A stretch of 27,901 bases of DNA, taken from Burkholderiaceae bacterium. GTDB taxonomy: Bacteria; Pseudomonadota; Gammaproteobacteria; Burkholderiales; Burkholderiaceae_C. The notes beneath the pieces are model-generated. The model worked only from the letters and a program-made list of their open reading frames with translations. It ran no database searches and was not told the origin of the DNA. Location: positions 1 through 27,901 of the forward strand of contig JAGOBT010000003.1 in the NCBI GenBank assembly GCA_017999135.1, in the 5' to 3' direction. This document shows, piece after piece, positions 7,350 to 14,232 of this stretch. Each line of letters starts with the position of its first letter. Position 1 is the stretch's first letter. Position numbers and translations under genes: made by a program.

Positions 7350-8213
7350 TCATCGAAGCAGCGTCAGGACCTGCTGCGGCAGCTGGTTCGCCTGTGCAAC
7401 CATCGCATTGCCGGCCTGTTGCAGGATCTGTGCGCGGCTGAGGTTCGCGGTTTCCACCGCGAAGTCGGTGTCCATGATGCGGCTCTTGGCAGCGCTCTGG
7501 TTCTCCACCGAGATCTGCAGGTTGGTGATCACCGATTCAAAGCGCGACTGCGAGGCACCCATCACCGCGCGCTGGCTGTTCACCGTGTCCAGCGCGACGT
7601 CGATGTTGTCGATCACGCCCTGGATGGTGGTGGCATCGGCCGTGTTGTCGATCACCGCCCGGCCCGAGCCGGTGTTGTCGGTACCCGCCACCACCGAGAT
7701 GGTGGCGTCGGCCGTCAGGTCGGTGGTGGTGATGTCGATGGTGTCGTCGGCGGTGGTGTTGGCGCCCACCTGGAAGCGGAAGGCCGCGGCCTCGGTGCCC
7801 AGGATGTTCAGGCCGTTGAAGGTGGTGCCGCCGAGCACGCGCTGGATTTCCTTGGCCAGCTCGCCGAACTCCTTGTCCAGCGAGTCCTTGTCGCTGTTGC
7901 TGTTGGTGGCGTTGGCGGCCTGCACCGACAGTTCACGCATGCGCTGCAGCGAGTCGGCCACCTTGCCCATCGCGCCTTCAGCCGTCTGCGACATCGAGAT
8001 GCCGTCGTTGGCATTGCGGATGGCCACGTTCATGCCGCGTACCTGGCTCGTCATGCGCTCGGCAATCGCCAGGCCGGCTGCGTCGTCCTTGGCGGAGTTG
8101 ACGCGCAGGCCGGACGACAGGCGCTGCATGGAGACCGACAGCGAAGACTGCGACATCGACAGGTTCCTCTGTGCGTTGATCGAAGTCAGGTTGGTGTTGA
8201 TGGTTTGGGGCAC
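7350..8213 (-). CDS. fliC: Flagellin (copy farthest from fliD, first in reading direction)
   Basis: A 287-residue flagellin with the same D0/D1-only layout: PQTINTNLTSINAQRNL, '[20 protein letters not shown]', '[20 protein letters not shown]', central 'FQVGANTTADDTIDITTTDL', and C-terminal '[20 protein letters not shown]'. The central block is nearly shared with the copy at 5188-6054 but not with the middle copy. The start is a GTG at 8213, six bases after AAAGGAA, a strong ribosome site. Transcription probably begins near 8435 from the sigma-28 site at 8442-8469, giving an unusually long leader of about 220 nt with two possible hairpins. It ends at a good terminator (7243-7280). Confidence 0.96.
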   Translation of the reverse strand: MPQTINTNLTSINAQRNLSMSQSSLSVSMQRLSSGLRVNSAKDDAAGLAIAERMTSQVRGMNVAIRNANDGISMSQTAEGAMGKVADSLQRMRELSVQAANATNSNSDKDSLDKEFGELAKEIQRVLGGTTFNGLNILGTEAAAFRFQVGANTTADDTIDITTTDLTADATISVVAGTDNTGSGRAVIDNTADATTIQGVIDNIDVALDTVNSQRAVMGASQSRFESVITNLQISVENQSAAKSRIMDTDFAVETANLSRAQILQQAGNAMVAQANQLPQQVLTLLR

Positions 8214-8441
8214 GGTAAATTCCTTTCAGCTTCGATGAATCCCGGCGGGAGCGCCGGCGTTACTCGGGTGGTGGCGTGAAGTCAGCGTCACCACCGTTGC
8301 ACGCCGAACAGTTGCCCCACGGCAATCTGCCCAGCACGCCCGCGCTAGTCGCCCATGATCTCGGGTCACCTTGAGTGGCCTGTCGTCCATCGGCCGGCTA
8401 ACCGGACCGCGGTGGTCTTTGTGGACCGCCCGTTGGTTTGG
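8214..8441 (-). promoter_or_regulatory. Long, possibly structured 5' leader of the third flagellin gene
   Basis: Between the sigma-28 site and the GTG start lie about 220 bp without a convincing gene. Two hairpins can form in the transcript: GGTGGTG (8267-8273) with 8289-8295, and CCGGCG (8242-8247) with 8252-8257, the latter some 28 nt before the start codon. The other FliA leaders in this window are about 20-75 nt. A regulatory role is inference. Confidence 0.4.
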
Positions 8442-8469
8442 GTATCGGCGAATCCGTTTTTCAACTTGA
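8442..8469 (-). promoter_or_regulatory. Sigma-28 (FliA) promoter of the third flagellin gene
   Basis: Minus strand: -35 TCAAGTT (TCAA at 8469-8466), spacer 16 bp, -10 GCCGATAC (8449-8442; 7 of 8). The spacer is one base longer than in the other sites of this window. Confidence 0.72.
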
Positions 8470-8470
8470 G

Positions 8471-8497
8471 GGCTTCGTGCAAAACAATTTCGAAGCC
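8471..8497. repeat. Inverted repeat just upstream of the third flagellin promoter
   Basis: GGCTTCG (8471-8477) and its exact complement CGAAGCC (8491-8497) flank an A/T-rich 13-bp centre, unusual in this GC-rich DNA, immediately upstream of the -35 box. It could be a protein-binding site; only the sequence symmetry supports this. Confidence 0.35.
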
Positions 8498-8760
8498 TGT
8501 CAAGATGGTGCAGTGCCGATGCCGTGACCTTGGTCACGCCGATGGCCCCGATGTGGCCCTCAAGTGGCCGCGTTTCATGCCGCCAAGGGCCGCGGCGGCG
8601 CTGCTGATCGCCGCAACAGGCAGCGGATGTCCGCGCAGTTCAGGCGTTGGGGGCGGCCGTGTCGCCTTCCCTTGCCAGGCCGCAGGGCTGTCGGGGCGGG
8701 CCGCAATGGCACAGGGGGCCCGCGGGCCCCCTGTTGTGTTGCGTTCTGGTCTGCAGGCGC
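8498..8760. other. Non-coding remainder of the 547-bp gap between the third flagellin and the sulfotransferase-like gene
   Basis: Apart from the perfect palindrome at 8711-8734, I see no gene, RNA or repeat here. Short open frames on the plus strand have no ribosome site or recognisable product. Confidence 0.5.
8711..8734 (-). terminator. 24-bp perfect palindrome after the sulfotransferase-like gene
   Basis: ACAGGGGGCCCG (8711-8722) is followed directly by its exact reverse complement (8723-8734). It lies 27 bp past the stop at 8761 on the minus strand. It is a likely transcription end, although no T-run follows on that strand. Confidence 0.5.
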
Positions 8761-10143
8761 TCAGTCGGGATCGACCACCTGGCCTTCGGCCTCTGCCCAG
8801 CCCATGCGGTGAATGGTGCGCAGGCAGGGCAGCACGGCCTCGGGGTTGTCGAAGCGGTCGATCACCCGCTGGGCGCTGATGGGCACGCCCTCGCAGGCGA
8901 TGCGCGCGGTGTCGGTGTCGTCGGTCAGGAAGCCCAGCAGCTCGGCCACGGTGGCCTGGTTCAGTCGGCTGCCATCCACTTCCACCGTGTCGCCGTTGCG
9001 CTGGCGCAGGCGGTCACGCAGGCCGTCGAGGTGCCGCTGCTTCATCTCGATGAAGCGGCCGAAGCGTTCGGGCTCGAACGGCAGGGGCTGCCCCGTGCTG
9101 GCTTGCTGGGCGTCCAGCAGGTCGGCGAACTCGGCCAGCAGGTTGCTGCGCACCACATGCACGATGCGCAATGCCGGGTCGGCCAGGGCCCAGTCCAGCG
9201 CGCTGGCGTTGTGCGCGGCCGCCATCGTGAAGCCGCGCACCCGCAGCGCGGTGAGGTCGCGGCCCAGCGCGTCGTGGGAGCGGCTCAGCATCATGCGGGC
9301 GAACCAGGCCGCGTCCTTGGCGCGCAAGGCATGCAGCGTGCGGGCGGCGTTGCGGCTGAGCAGCCGTTCGGCCAGCTGCATGCCCCGTGGGTGCAGCAGG
9401 TCACCGTCGAAGTGCACGCCGTCGGTCTCGTTCAGCGTGCGTGCCAGCCGGTCGATGCGGGTGTGGGGCGCGCCCAGCAGCAGGGCCGCACCGCGCGGCA
9501 GCTCGGCGGGCACCATGTCGTCGGCGCTGTAGAGGCTGCAGAACGGGTCGACCAGTTCCGGGTCGAGCAGGCTCAGCCGGGTGTAGGTGCAGCGCAGTTC
9601 CTCCAGCACGCAGGGCAGGCCGTCGGCGGCGCGTGCGCCCAGGTACAGGCGCAGGCCGGCGCGGTCACCACACAGCATGAAGCGCGCGGCCACCTGGCCG
9701 TCGGGGTCGCACAGCTCCAGGTTGCCATCGCGCAGGTGCCAGCGCTCGAAGCCGGCAGGGGCGTTCAGGCCGACGCGGCCGTTGTCGCGCAGCCGGATCA
9801 CGCCCTGTGACCGGCCGTCGGCCAGGCGCACCATGTACAGCCGCCGCTCTTCAGGCGGCACCATCAGCACCGGCTGGGACGCCGCCAGCGCCTGCAGCAT
9901 GGCGGCATGGGGCGAGTGCGGCTGGGCCAGTGGCAAGGCCACGCGGGCCGCGGCGCTGGCATCTTCCAGCTGGCCGCGGCGGCAGGCCAGGCGCAGCAGC
10001 TCGGCGGTCTGGTCCACACAGGTGCTGGCCAGCATCGCCAGGCCGGCTGCGGGTGCCATGGGCCCCGCCATGGCCGTTGCGGGCTGGGCCGGCAGTGCGG
10101 CGGCGCTCAGGGGGGTGGGCATGGCCAGGGCAATGGCGTTCAT
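8761..10143 (-). CDS. Sulfotransferase-like protein beside the flagellin genes
   Basis: A 460-residue cytoplasmic protein (no signal peptide evident). The C-terminal part (about 218-445) has the order seen in Stf0-like sulfotransferases: a P-loop-like stretch LLLGAPHTRIDRLARTL at 221-237, 'GFTMAAAHN' at 304-312, the 3'-phosphate-type 'VVRSNLLAEFADLLDAQ' at 330-346, and a closing 'RFDNPEAV' at 430-437. The first motif lacks the usual PRSGST, so PAPS binding or activity is uncertain. An N-terminal segment (about 115-155, 'FERWHLRDGNLELCDPDGQ') looks like a separate small domain. The ATG at 10143 lies 7 nt after GGAG. Its place ahead of three flagellin genes suggests flagellin or surface-glycan modification, but this is inference. 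Confidence is moderate for the family and low for the role. Confidence 0.6.
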   Translation of the reverse strand: MNAIALAMPTPLSAAALPAQPATAMAGPMAPAAGLAMLASTCVDQTAELLRLACRRGQLEDASAAARVALPLAQPHSPHAAMLQALAASQPVLMVPPEERRLYMVRLADGRSQGVIRLRDNGRVGLNAPAGFERWHLRDGNLELCDPDGQVAARFMLCGDRAGLRLYLGARAADGLPCVLEELRCTYTRLSLLDPELVDPFCSLYSADDMVPAELPRGAALLLGAPHTRIDRLARTLNETDGVHFDGDLLHPRGMQLAERLLSRNAARTLHALRAKDAAWFARMMLSRSHDALGRDLTALRVRGFTMAAAHNASALDWALADPALRIVHVVRSNLLAEFADLLDAQQASTGQPLPFEPERFGRFIEMKQRHLDGLRDRLRQRNGDTVEVDGSRLNQATVAELLGFLTDDTDTARIACEGVPISAQRVIDRFDNPEAVLPCLRTIHRMGWAEAEGQVVDPD

Positions 10144-10245
10144 CACGCAACTCCGTCAATCGGGGAAGCCCAGTCTAGGGAGCAGCCGCCGACGGCCAAG
10201 GCTGGAAAAGCGCGGTGTTTGCCGGCCTTTGCCGGATCAGGAGCG

Positions 10246-10941
10246 TCAGTCTTCTGCCTGCGGTGCCGGCACCAGGGACGGCTGCACCAGGGCCTGCACA
10301 TGGCCCAGCAGGTCATCGTCGGTCCAGGGTTTGCGGTAGATGCCGGTCACCGCCTGCAACTGGTTCAGCTGCGCCTGCAGGTCGTCATGCCCGGTGATGG
10401 CCAGGATGGGCATGCCGGCCCAGCCGGGCTGCTGCTGCACCGCCCGGATCAGGCCCACGCCGTCGAGCCGGGGCATCTCCAGGTCGGTCAGCAGCAGGGC
10501 GTAGCGGCCCGCCTGCAGCAGGGCCAGGGCCTCTTCGCCGTCGCGCGCCAGTGCGATGCGGTAGCCGGCGGGCTCGAACAGGCGCCGCAGCTTGGCACGC
10601 ACCACCGCGGAATCGTCGACCAGCAGCAGATCGGCCTGCAGCGGCTGCGCTTGGCCGGCCACCGGCACCGCAGCCGCCGGGGTGGCCGGCGCGGCCGACG
10701 GCGCGCCAGGGCGGGGCGCGGGTTGTGGTGGTGGAGAGGGCGCGCGGGCGCTGGGGGAGGTGGGAGCAGTGCGGGCGCTGGGGGTCGGCGGTTCGGGCGC
10801 CGCGGGGGGGCTTGGCGGCGTCGCCCGGCGTGCGCCTGGCTGGCGGCCCACCAGCCAGACCACGATGCCGCCCAGCACCAGGGCGCCCAGCACCCAGGGC
10901 AGCAGCAGGGTCAGCAGCATGTGGAGCGTGTCGAACAGCAT
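10246..10941 (-). CDS. Membrane-anchored single-domain response regulator
   Basis: A 231-residue protein with an unusual layout: one hydrophobic N-terminal segment (about 9-31), a Pro/Ala/Ser-rich linker (about 36-98), then a receiver domain (about 102-225). The receiver keeps all the standard residues: D109/D110 in LLLVDDS, phospho-acceptor D153 in LLTDLEMP, T183 in LAITGH and K204 in YRKPW. There is no DNA-binding, enzymatic or kinase domain after it. The ATG at 10941 has GAGG 6 nt upstream. It is transcribed away from flhDC across a 327-bp gap, so both could be controlled from the same region. No partner kinase is in the window. A membrane-tethered CheY-like protein may act as a phosphate sink or local motor or chemoreceptor regulator; the function is unknown. 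Confidence 0.82.
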   Translation of the reverse strand: MLFDTLHMLLTLLLPWVLGALVLGGIVVWLVGRQPGARRATPPSPPAAPEPPTPSARTAPTSPSARAPSPPPQPAPRPGAPSAAPATPAAAVPVAGQAQPLQADLLLVDDSAVVRAKLRRLFEPAGYRIALARDGEEALALLQAGRYALLLTDLEMPRLDGVGLIRAVQQQPGWAGMPILAITGHDDLQAQLNQLQAVTGIYRKPWTDDDLLGHVQALVQPSLVPAPQAED

Positions 10942-11268
10942 GGAAGCCTCGCAGGGGGTGGGCGCGCGCTGTGCGCAGGTGCCGCAGTCGGCCTGCCTGC
11001 AGTGTCGGCAGCGCGGGGCTGCACTTCAATGGCTGCGGCGGGGCTTCCGTGCGCAATGTGGGCCTGGCGCGACGCGGCGCACGCGGCCGACACCGACCGG
11101 CGTGTAGGAAGTTGCCTGACACGCCACCCCGAAGAACAGGGACTCAAGATGACGAATTGGCCTGATGTTGCCGTCCTGTTGCGATCCCTACAGTTCGTTT
11201 CACGCCGGGTTCACAGCCCGGCAACACGACGACAAGCACCCCACGCCACCCACCACCGGACGACCACC
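10942..11268. other. Divergent intergenic region between the response regulator and flhDC
   Basis: These 327 bp hold no convincing gene. It must carry the flhDC promoter, but I cannot point to a solid -35/-10 pair. A short inverted repeat CCGGG..CCCGG lies near 11206-11222. The master operon usually integrates many inputs, so regulator sites are expected here but not recognisable by eye. Confidence 0.5.
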
Positions 11269-11592
11269 ATGAACTCAGACCAGATCCTTGCCGAAATCCG
11301 CGAAGCCAATCTGTCATACCTGATGCTGGCCCAGACCCTGATCCGTACCGACCGTGACCAGGCCCTGTTCCGCCTGGGCCTGAGCGAGGACTCGGCCGCG
11401 ATGATCGCGGCGCTGACGCCGGCCCAGATGATGAAGATCGCCTCCGGCAACACCCTGCTGTGCCGCATGCGCTGCGACGACGATCTGGTCTGGGGCCTGC
11501 TGACCAGCCACGGCAAGAGCGCCGCCAACGAAAGCGTCAGCCGCCTGCACGCCTCCATCCTGATGGCCGGTCGCCACCAGGAAGCTGCATAA
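11269..11592 (+). CDS. flhD: Flagellar master transcription activator subunit FlhD
   Basis: A 107-residue helical protein with the FlhD signature 'ILAEIREANLSYLMLAQTLI' at the start, 'DQALFRLGLSEDSAAMIAAL' and 'PAQMMKIASGNTLLCRMR' in the middle. FlhD pairs with FlhC as an FlhD4C2 complex that activates class II flagellar genes, including the sigma-28 gene fliA and the hook-basal-body operons. Length matches betaproteobacterial FlhD. flhC follows after 48 bp with its own AGGAGAG ribosome site. The presence of FlhDC, rather than an FleQ-type sigma-54 regulator, agrees with the FliA-type promoters seen at the late genes. Confidence 0.96.
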   Translation: MNSDQILAEIREANLSYLMLAQTLIRTDRDQALFRLGLSEDSAAMIAALTPAQMMKIASGNTLLCRMRCDDDLVWGLLTSHGKSAANESVSRLHASILMAGRHQEAA

Positions 11593-11640
11593 GCCGACTG
11601 CCCGCCAGACCACACCAACAAGCACTCAGGAGAGAGAACC

Positions 11641-12204
11641 ATGTCGCGCACCAAGAGCATCCTGACCGAAGCCAAGCAGATCGACACCGCGGTGGAGCTG
11701 ATCAAGCTCGGCGCCCGCCTGCAGGTGCTGGAGAGCGAAACCGACCTCAGCTACGAGCGCCTGCTGCGCCTGTACAAGGAAGTGGCGGGCAAGAGCCCCA
11801 GCAAGGGCCAGCTGCCGTTCTCCACCGACTGGTTCATGACCTGGCAACCCAACATCCATGCCAGCCTCTTCCTGAACATCCACGAATACCTGAACAAGGT
11901 GGCCGCGCTCGACGAGATCGACACCGTGATCAAGGCCTACAAGCTCTACATGGAGCAGGTGGGCGCCCAGGGGCTGGAGCCGCAGCTGTCGGTGACCCGC
12001 GCCTGGCGCCTGGTGAAGTTCGTCGACAACGGCATGCTCACCATGACCAAGTGCAGCAAGTGCGGCGGCCACTTCGTCACCCATCCGCACGAGATTGCCC
12101 GCCACTACGTGTGCGGCCTGTGCAACCCGCCCGCCCGTGCCGGCAAGGGCCGCCACGCCGGTGCCATCCGTCTGCCAAGTGCGCAGGATTGCCTGGTGGA
12201 TTGA
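11641..12204 (+). CDS. flhC: Flagellar master transcription activator subunit FlhC
   Basis: A 187-residue protein with the FlhC zinc site formed by C138, C141 (CSKC), C158 and C161 (CGLC), and the conserved 'TDWFMTWQPNIHASLFLNI' block near 62-80. FlhC provides the main DNA-contacting surface of the FlhD4C2 activator. The ATG at 11641 is preceded by a strong AGGAGAG site. It is in one operon with flhD and is followed by a textbook intrinsic terminator (12349-12380), so flhDC is a two-gene unit. Confidence 0.96.
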   Translation: MSRTKSILTEAKQIDTAVELIKLGARLQVLESETDLSYERLLRLYKEVAGKSPSKGQLPFSTDWFMTWQPNIHASLFLNIHEYLNKVAALDEIDTVIKAYKLYMEQVGAQGLEPQLSVTRAWRLVKFVDNGMLTMTKCSKCGGHFVTHPHEIARHYVCGLCNPPARAGKGRHAGAIRLPSAQDCLVD

Positions 12205-12348
12205 ATCTGCCGGCCCGCGCCGGCCTCCAGCCCGGGCCGGCGGCGGCCGATGTCCAGGCATGGGTCTGAACATGGTCACCGGCCCGCAGCCGGCGCGGTG
12301 ACACCGATTTCTTGCTTGTCTCCTCCTGGCACAGTCCCTGTGTCTTCT

Positions 12349-12380
12349 GGGCGGGATCCTCCGGGATCCCGCCCATTTTT
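12349..12380 (+). terminator. Intrinsic terminator of flhDC
   Basis: GGGCGGGATCC (12349-12359) pairs perfectly with 12364-12374 over a 4-nt loop, followed by ATTTTTCTTTC. It separates flhDC from the methyltransferase-motAB region. Confidence 0.92.
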
Positions 12381-12468
12381 CTTTCTGCGGCGCGCCGGGC
12401 GCAGCAGCGCCCGAAGGCCACGGCTTATCAGCCGACCGCGCCGGCCGGCGGCTGGCCACACTGGCGGC

Positions 12469-13281
12469 ATGCCGGTTCTTCCCACACCCGCGGCGGCCAG
12501 GCCCTGGCCACGCCATCTGCCCTGGCCACTGCCGGCACTGGCCACCTGGCTGGCGGCCTGGGGCGTGCTGTGGCTGCTGATGCACCTGGCCTCCGGCCTG
12601 GCCTGGCCACCGGCCGTGCCCTGGCTGGTGGCGGCGGCGGTTGGCGCCGGGCTGGCCCTGGTGCCCCGGCAGGCCAGCCACTGGCGGCGCCTGTTCATGG
12701 CGGCCGGGTTTCCGGTGTCCGCCGTGCTTGGCGGTGCGGCTGCGCTGCCGGCCTGGGCCTGGCTGCTGCCCATGGGGCTGCTGCTGGCAGCCTACCCGTT
12801 GCGCGCCTGGCGCGATGCGCCGCTGTTTCCCACCCCGCCCGACGCCCTGGATGGCCTGCCTGCAGTGCTGCCGCTGGCCGACGGCGCGCGGGTGCTGGAC
12901 GCCGGCTGCGGCCTGGGCCATGGCCTGCGCGCACTGCACCGGGCCTGGCCGCAGGCCCGGCTGGAAGGGGTGGAGTGGAGCTGGCCACTGCGGCTGGCGT
13001 GCGCGCTGCGGTGCCCCTGGGCCAGGGTGCGGCGGGGTGACATGTGGGCCATGTCCTGGCAGGGCTGCCAGGTGGTGTACCTGTTCCAGCGGCCCGAGAG
13101 CATGGCCCGTGCCTGGGACAAGGCCTGCGCCGACCTGGCGCCCGGCGCCTGGCTGGTGAGCCTGGCCTTTGCAGTGCCTGGCCGGCAGGCCGATCTGGTG
13201 CTTGGCCCGCCGGGCCCGCGGCAGCTGCTGGCCTACCAGGTGGGCCGCGTCGGCTCAACTCGGCCCGGCCCCTGCCGATAA
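12469..13281 (+). CDS. Membrane-associated class I SAM-dependent methyltransferase-like protein
   Basis: A 270-residue protein in two parts. The first 110 residues are hydrophobic with about three to four membrane segments (for example 'LATWLAAWGVLWLLMHLASG' and 'WAWLLPMGLLLAAYPL'). The rest is a Rossmann-type methyltransferase with the SAM motif VLDAGCGLGHGL and an acidic 'LEGVEW' at the second strand. It resembles small methyltransferases found near motA in related bacteria (from memory, unchecked). The ATG at 12469 is chosen because it starts just before the hydrophobic part; the ribosome site is poor, and the frame stays open to 12250. It starts 88 bp after the flhDC terminator. The end of the gene contains the motA promoter: its last codons and TAA stop are the -35 and -10 boxes. 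Substrate unknown; a small membrane-embedded acceptor is possible. Confidence 0.72.
   Translation: MPVLPTPAAARPWPRHLPWPLPALATWLAAWGVLWLLMHLASGLAWPPAVPWLVAAAVGAGLALVPRQASHWRRLFMAAGFPVSAVLGGAAALPAWAWLLPMGLLLAAYPLRAWRDAPLFPTPPDALDGLPAVLPLADGARVLDAGCGLGHGLRALHRAWPQARLEGVEWSWPLRLACALRCPWARVRRGDMWAMSWQGCQVVYLFQRPESMARAWDKACADLAPGAWLVSLAFAVPGRQADLVLGPPGPRQLLAYQVGRVGSTRPGPCR
13255..13281 (+). promoter_or_regulatory. Sigma-28 (FliA) promoter of motA-motB, inside the end of the upstream gene
   Basis: -35 TCAA (13255-13258), exactly 15 bp, -10 GCCGATAA (13274-13281), a full match to the consensus -10. The final TAA is also the stop codon of the methyltransferase gene. The predicted leader before the motA ATG is about 57 nt. 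Confidence 0.9.
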
Positions 13282-13344
13282 ACCGCTCAGGCCTTGTCAG
13301 CAGCCGCAATTCGCGGCGCGGGCCGTCCTGCACAGCGCTACACC

Positions 13345-14202
13345 ATGTTCGTCATCATCGGTTGGGTCGTCGTTCTGGGCTGCGTGTTCGGCGTGTTCAT
13401 CGCCCACGGCGGCAACATGGGTCCGATCCTGAAGGCACTGCCCTGGGAAATGGCCATGATCGGCGGCGCCACCGTGGGCGCCTTCATCGTCAACAACCAG
13501 ATGGTGGTGATCAAGTCCACCCTGGCGGGCGTGGGCATGTGCTTCAAGGGCAGCAAGTACACCAAGGACCGGTACATGGAGCTGCTGGCCCTGCTGTTCG
13601 ACATCCTGCAGAAGGCCCGCAAGGAGGGCCTGATGTCGATCGAGAAGGACGTGGAAGACCCGCACAACAGCCCGATCTTCCAGAAGTACCCCAACGTGGG
13701 CAACGACCACCACGTGACCGAGTTCGTCACCGACTACCTGCGCATGATGGTCTCGGGCAACCTCAATGCCCATGAGATCGAAAGCCTGATGGACAGCGAG
13801 ATCGAGACCCACCACCAGGAGGCCCATGCGCCCGTGGGGGCCATCCAGCGCATCGCTGGCGGCCTGCCGGCCTTCGGCATCGTGGCCGCCGTGCTGGGCG
13901 TGGTGAAGACCATGGGCTCGGTGGGCCAGCCGCCAGCGGTGCTGGGCGCGATGATCGGCTCGGCCCTGGTGGGTACGTTCCTGGGCATCCTGCTGGCCTA
14001 TGCCTTCGCCGAGCCGCTGGCCGGCCTGCTGGAGCAGAAGCTCGAAGAGAGCGCGAAGGAGCTGCAGTGCATCAAGACCACGCTGCTGGCCAGCATGCAG
14101 GGCTACGCGCCGCAGGTGGCCATCGAGTTCGGCCGCAAGGTGCTGCTGTCCACGGTGCGCCCCACCTTCAGCGAGTTGGAAGCCCACGTGAAGAAGAAGT
14201 GA
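13345..14202 (+). CDS. motA: Flagellar motor stator protein MotA
   Basis: A 285-residue inner-membrane protein that with MotB forms the ion-driven stator. Four membrane segments are visible: about 2-20, 28-48, 174-193 (LPAFGIVAAVLGVVKTMGSV, with the conserved Pro175) and 201-223. The cytoplasmic loop holds the FliG-facing charged stretch 'LQKARKEGLMSIEKDVEDP'. The sequence type is the proton-driven MotA of proteobacteria. The ATG at 13345 gives the standard N-terminus; the ribosome site is weak. A near-perfect sigma-28 promoter lies 63 bp upstream, and motB follows 30 bp after the stop, so motA and motB are one unit. Confidence 0.96.
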   Translation: MFVIIGWVVVLGCVFGVFIAHGGNMGPILKALPWEMAMIGGATVGAFIVNNQMVVIKSTLAGVGMCFKGSKYTKDRYMELLALLFDILQKARKEGLMSIEKDVEDPHNSPIFQKYPNVGNDHHVTEFVTDYLRMMVSGNLNAHEIESLMDSEIETHHQEAHAPVGAIQRIAGGLPAFGIVAAVLGVVKTMGSVGQPPAVLGAMIGSALVGTFLGILLAYAFAEPLAGLLEQKLEESAKELQCIKTTLLASMQGYAPQVAIEFGRKVLLSTVRPTFSELEAHVKKK

Positions 14203-14232
14203 TGACGTTCGCCACCCCGACCGGAGCTCCAA

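Noticed and set aside
11168..11194. Possible sigma-70 promoter of flhDC (TTGCCG, 15 bp, TACAGT)
   Set aside because: The spacer is short and both boxes are poor; it is no better than expected by chance in a 327-bp region.
12250..12468. Longer start for the methyltransferase gene (73 extra codons)
   Set aside because: The extension would run through the flhDC terminator and encodes low-complexity Pro/Arg-rich residues; the ATG at 12469 directly precedes the hydrophobic region.
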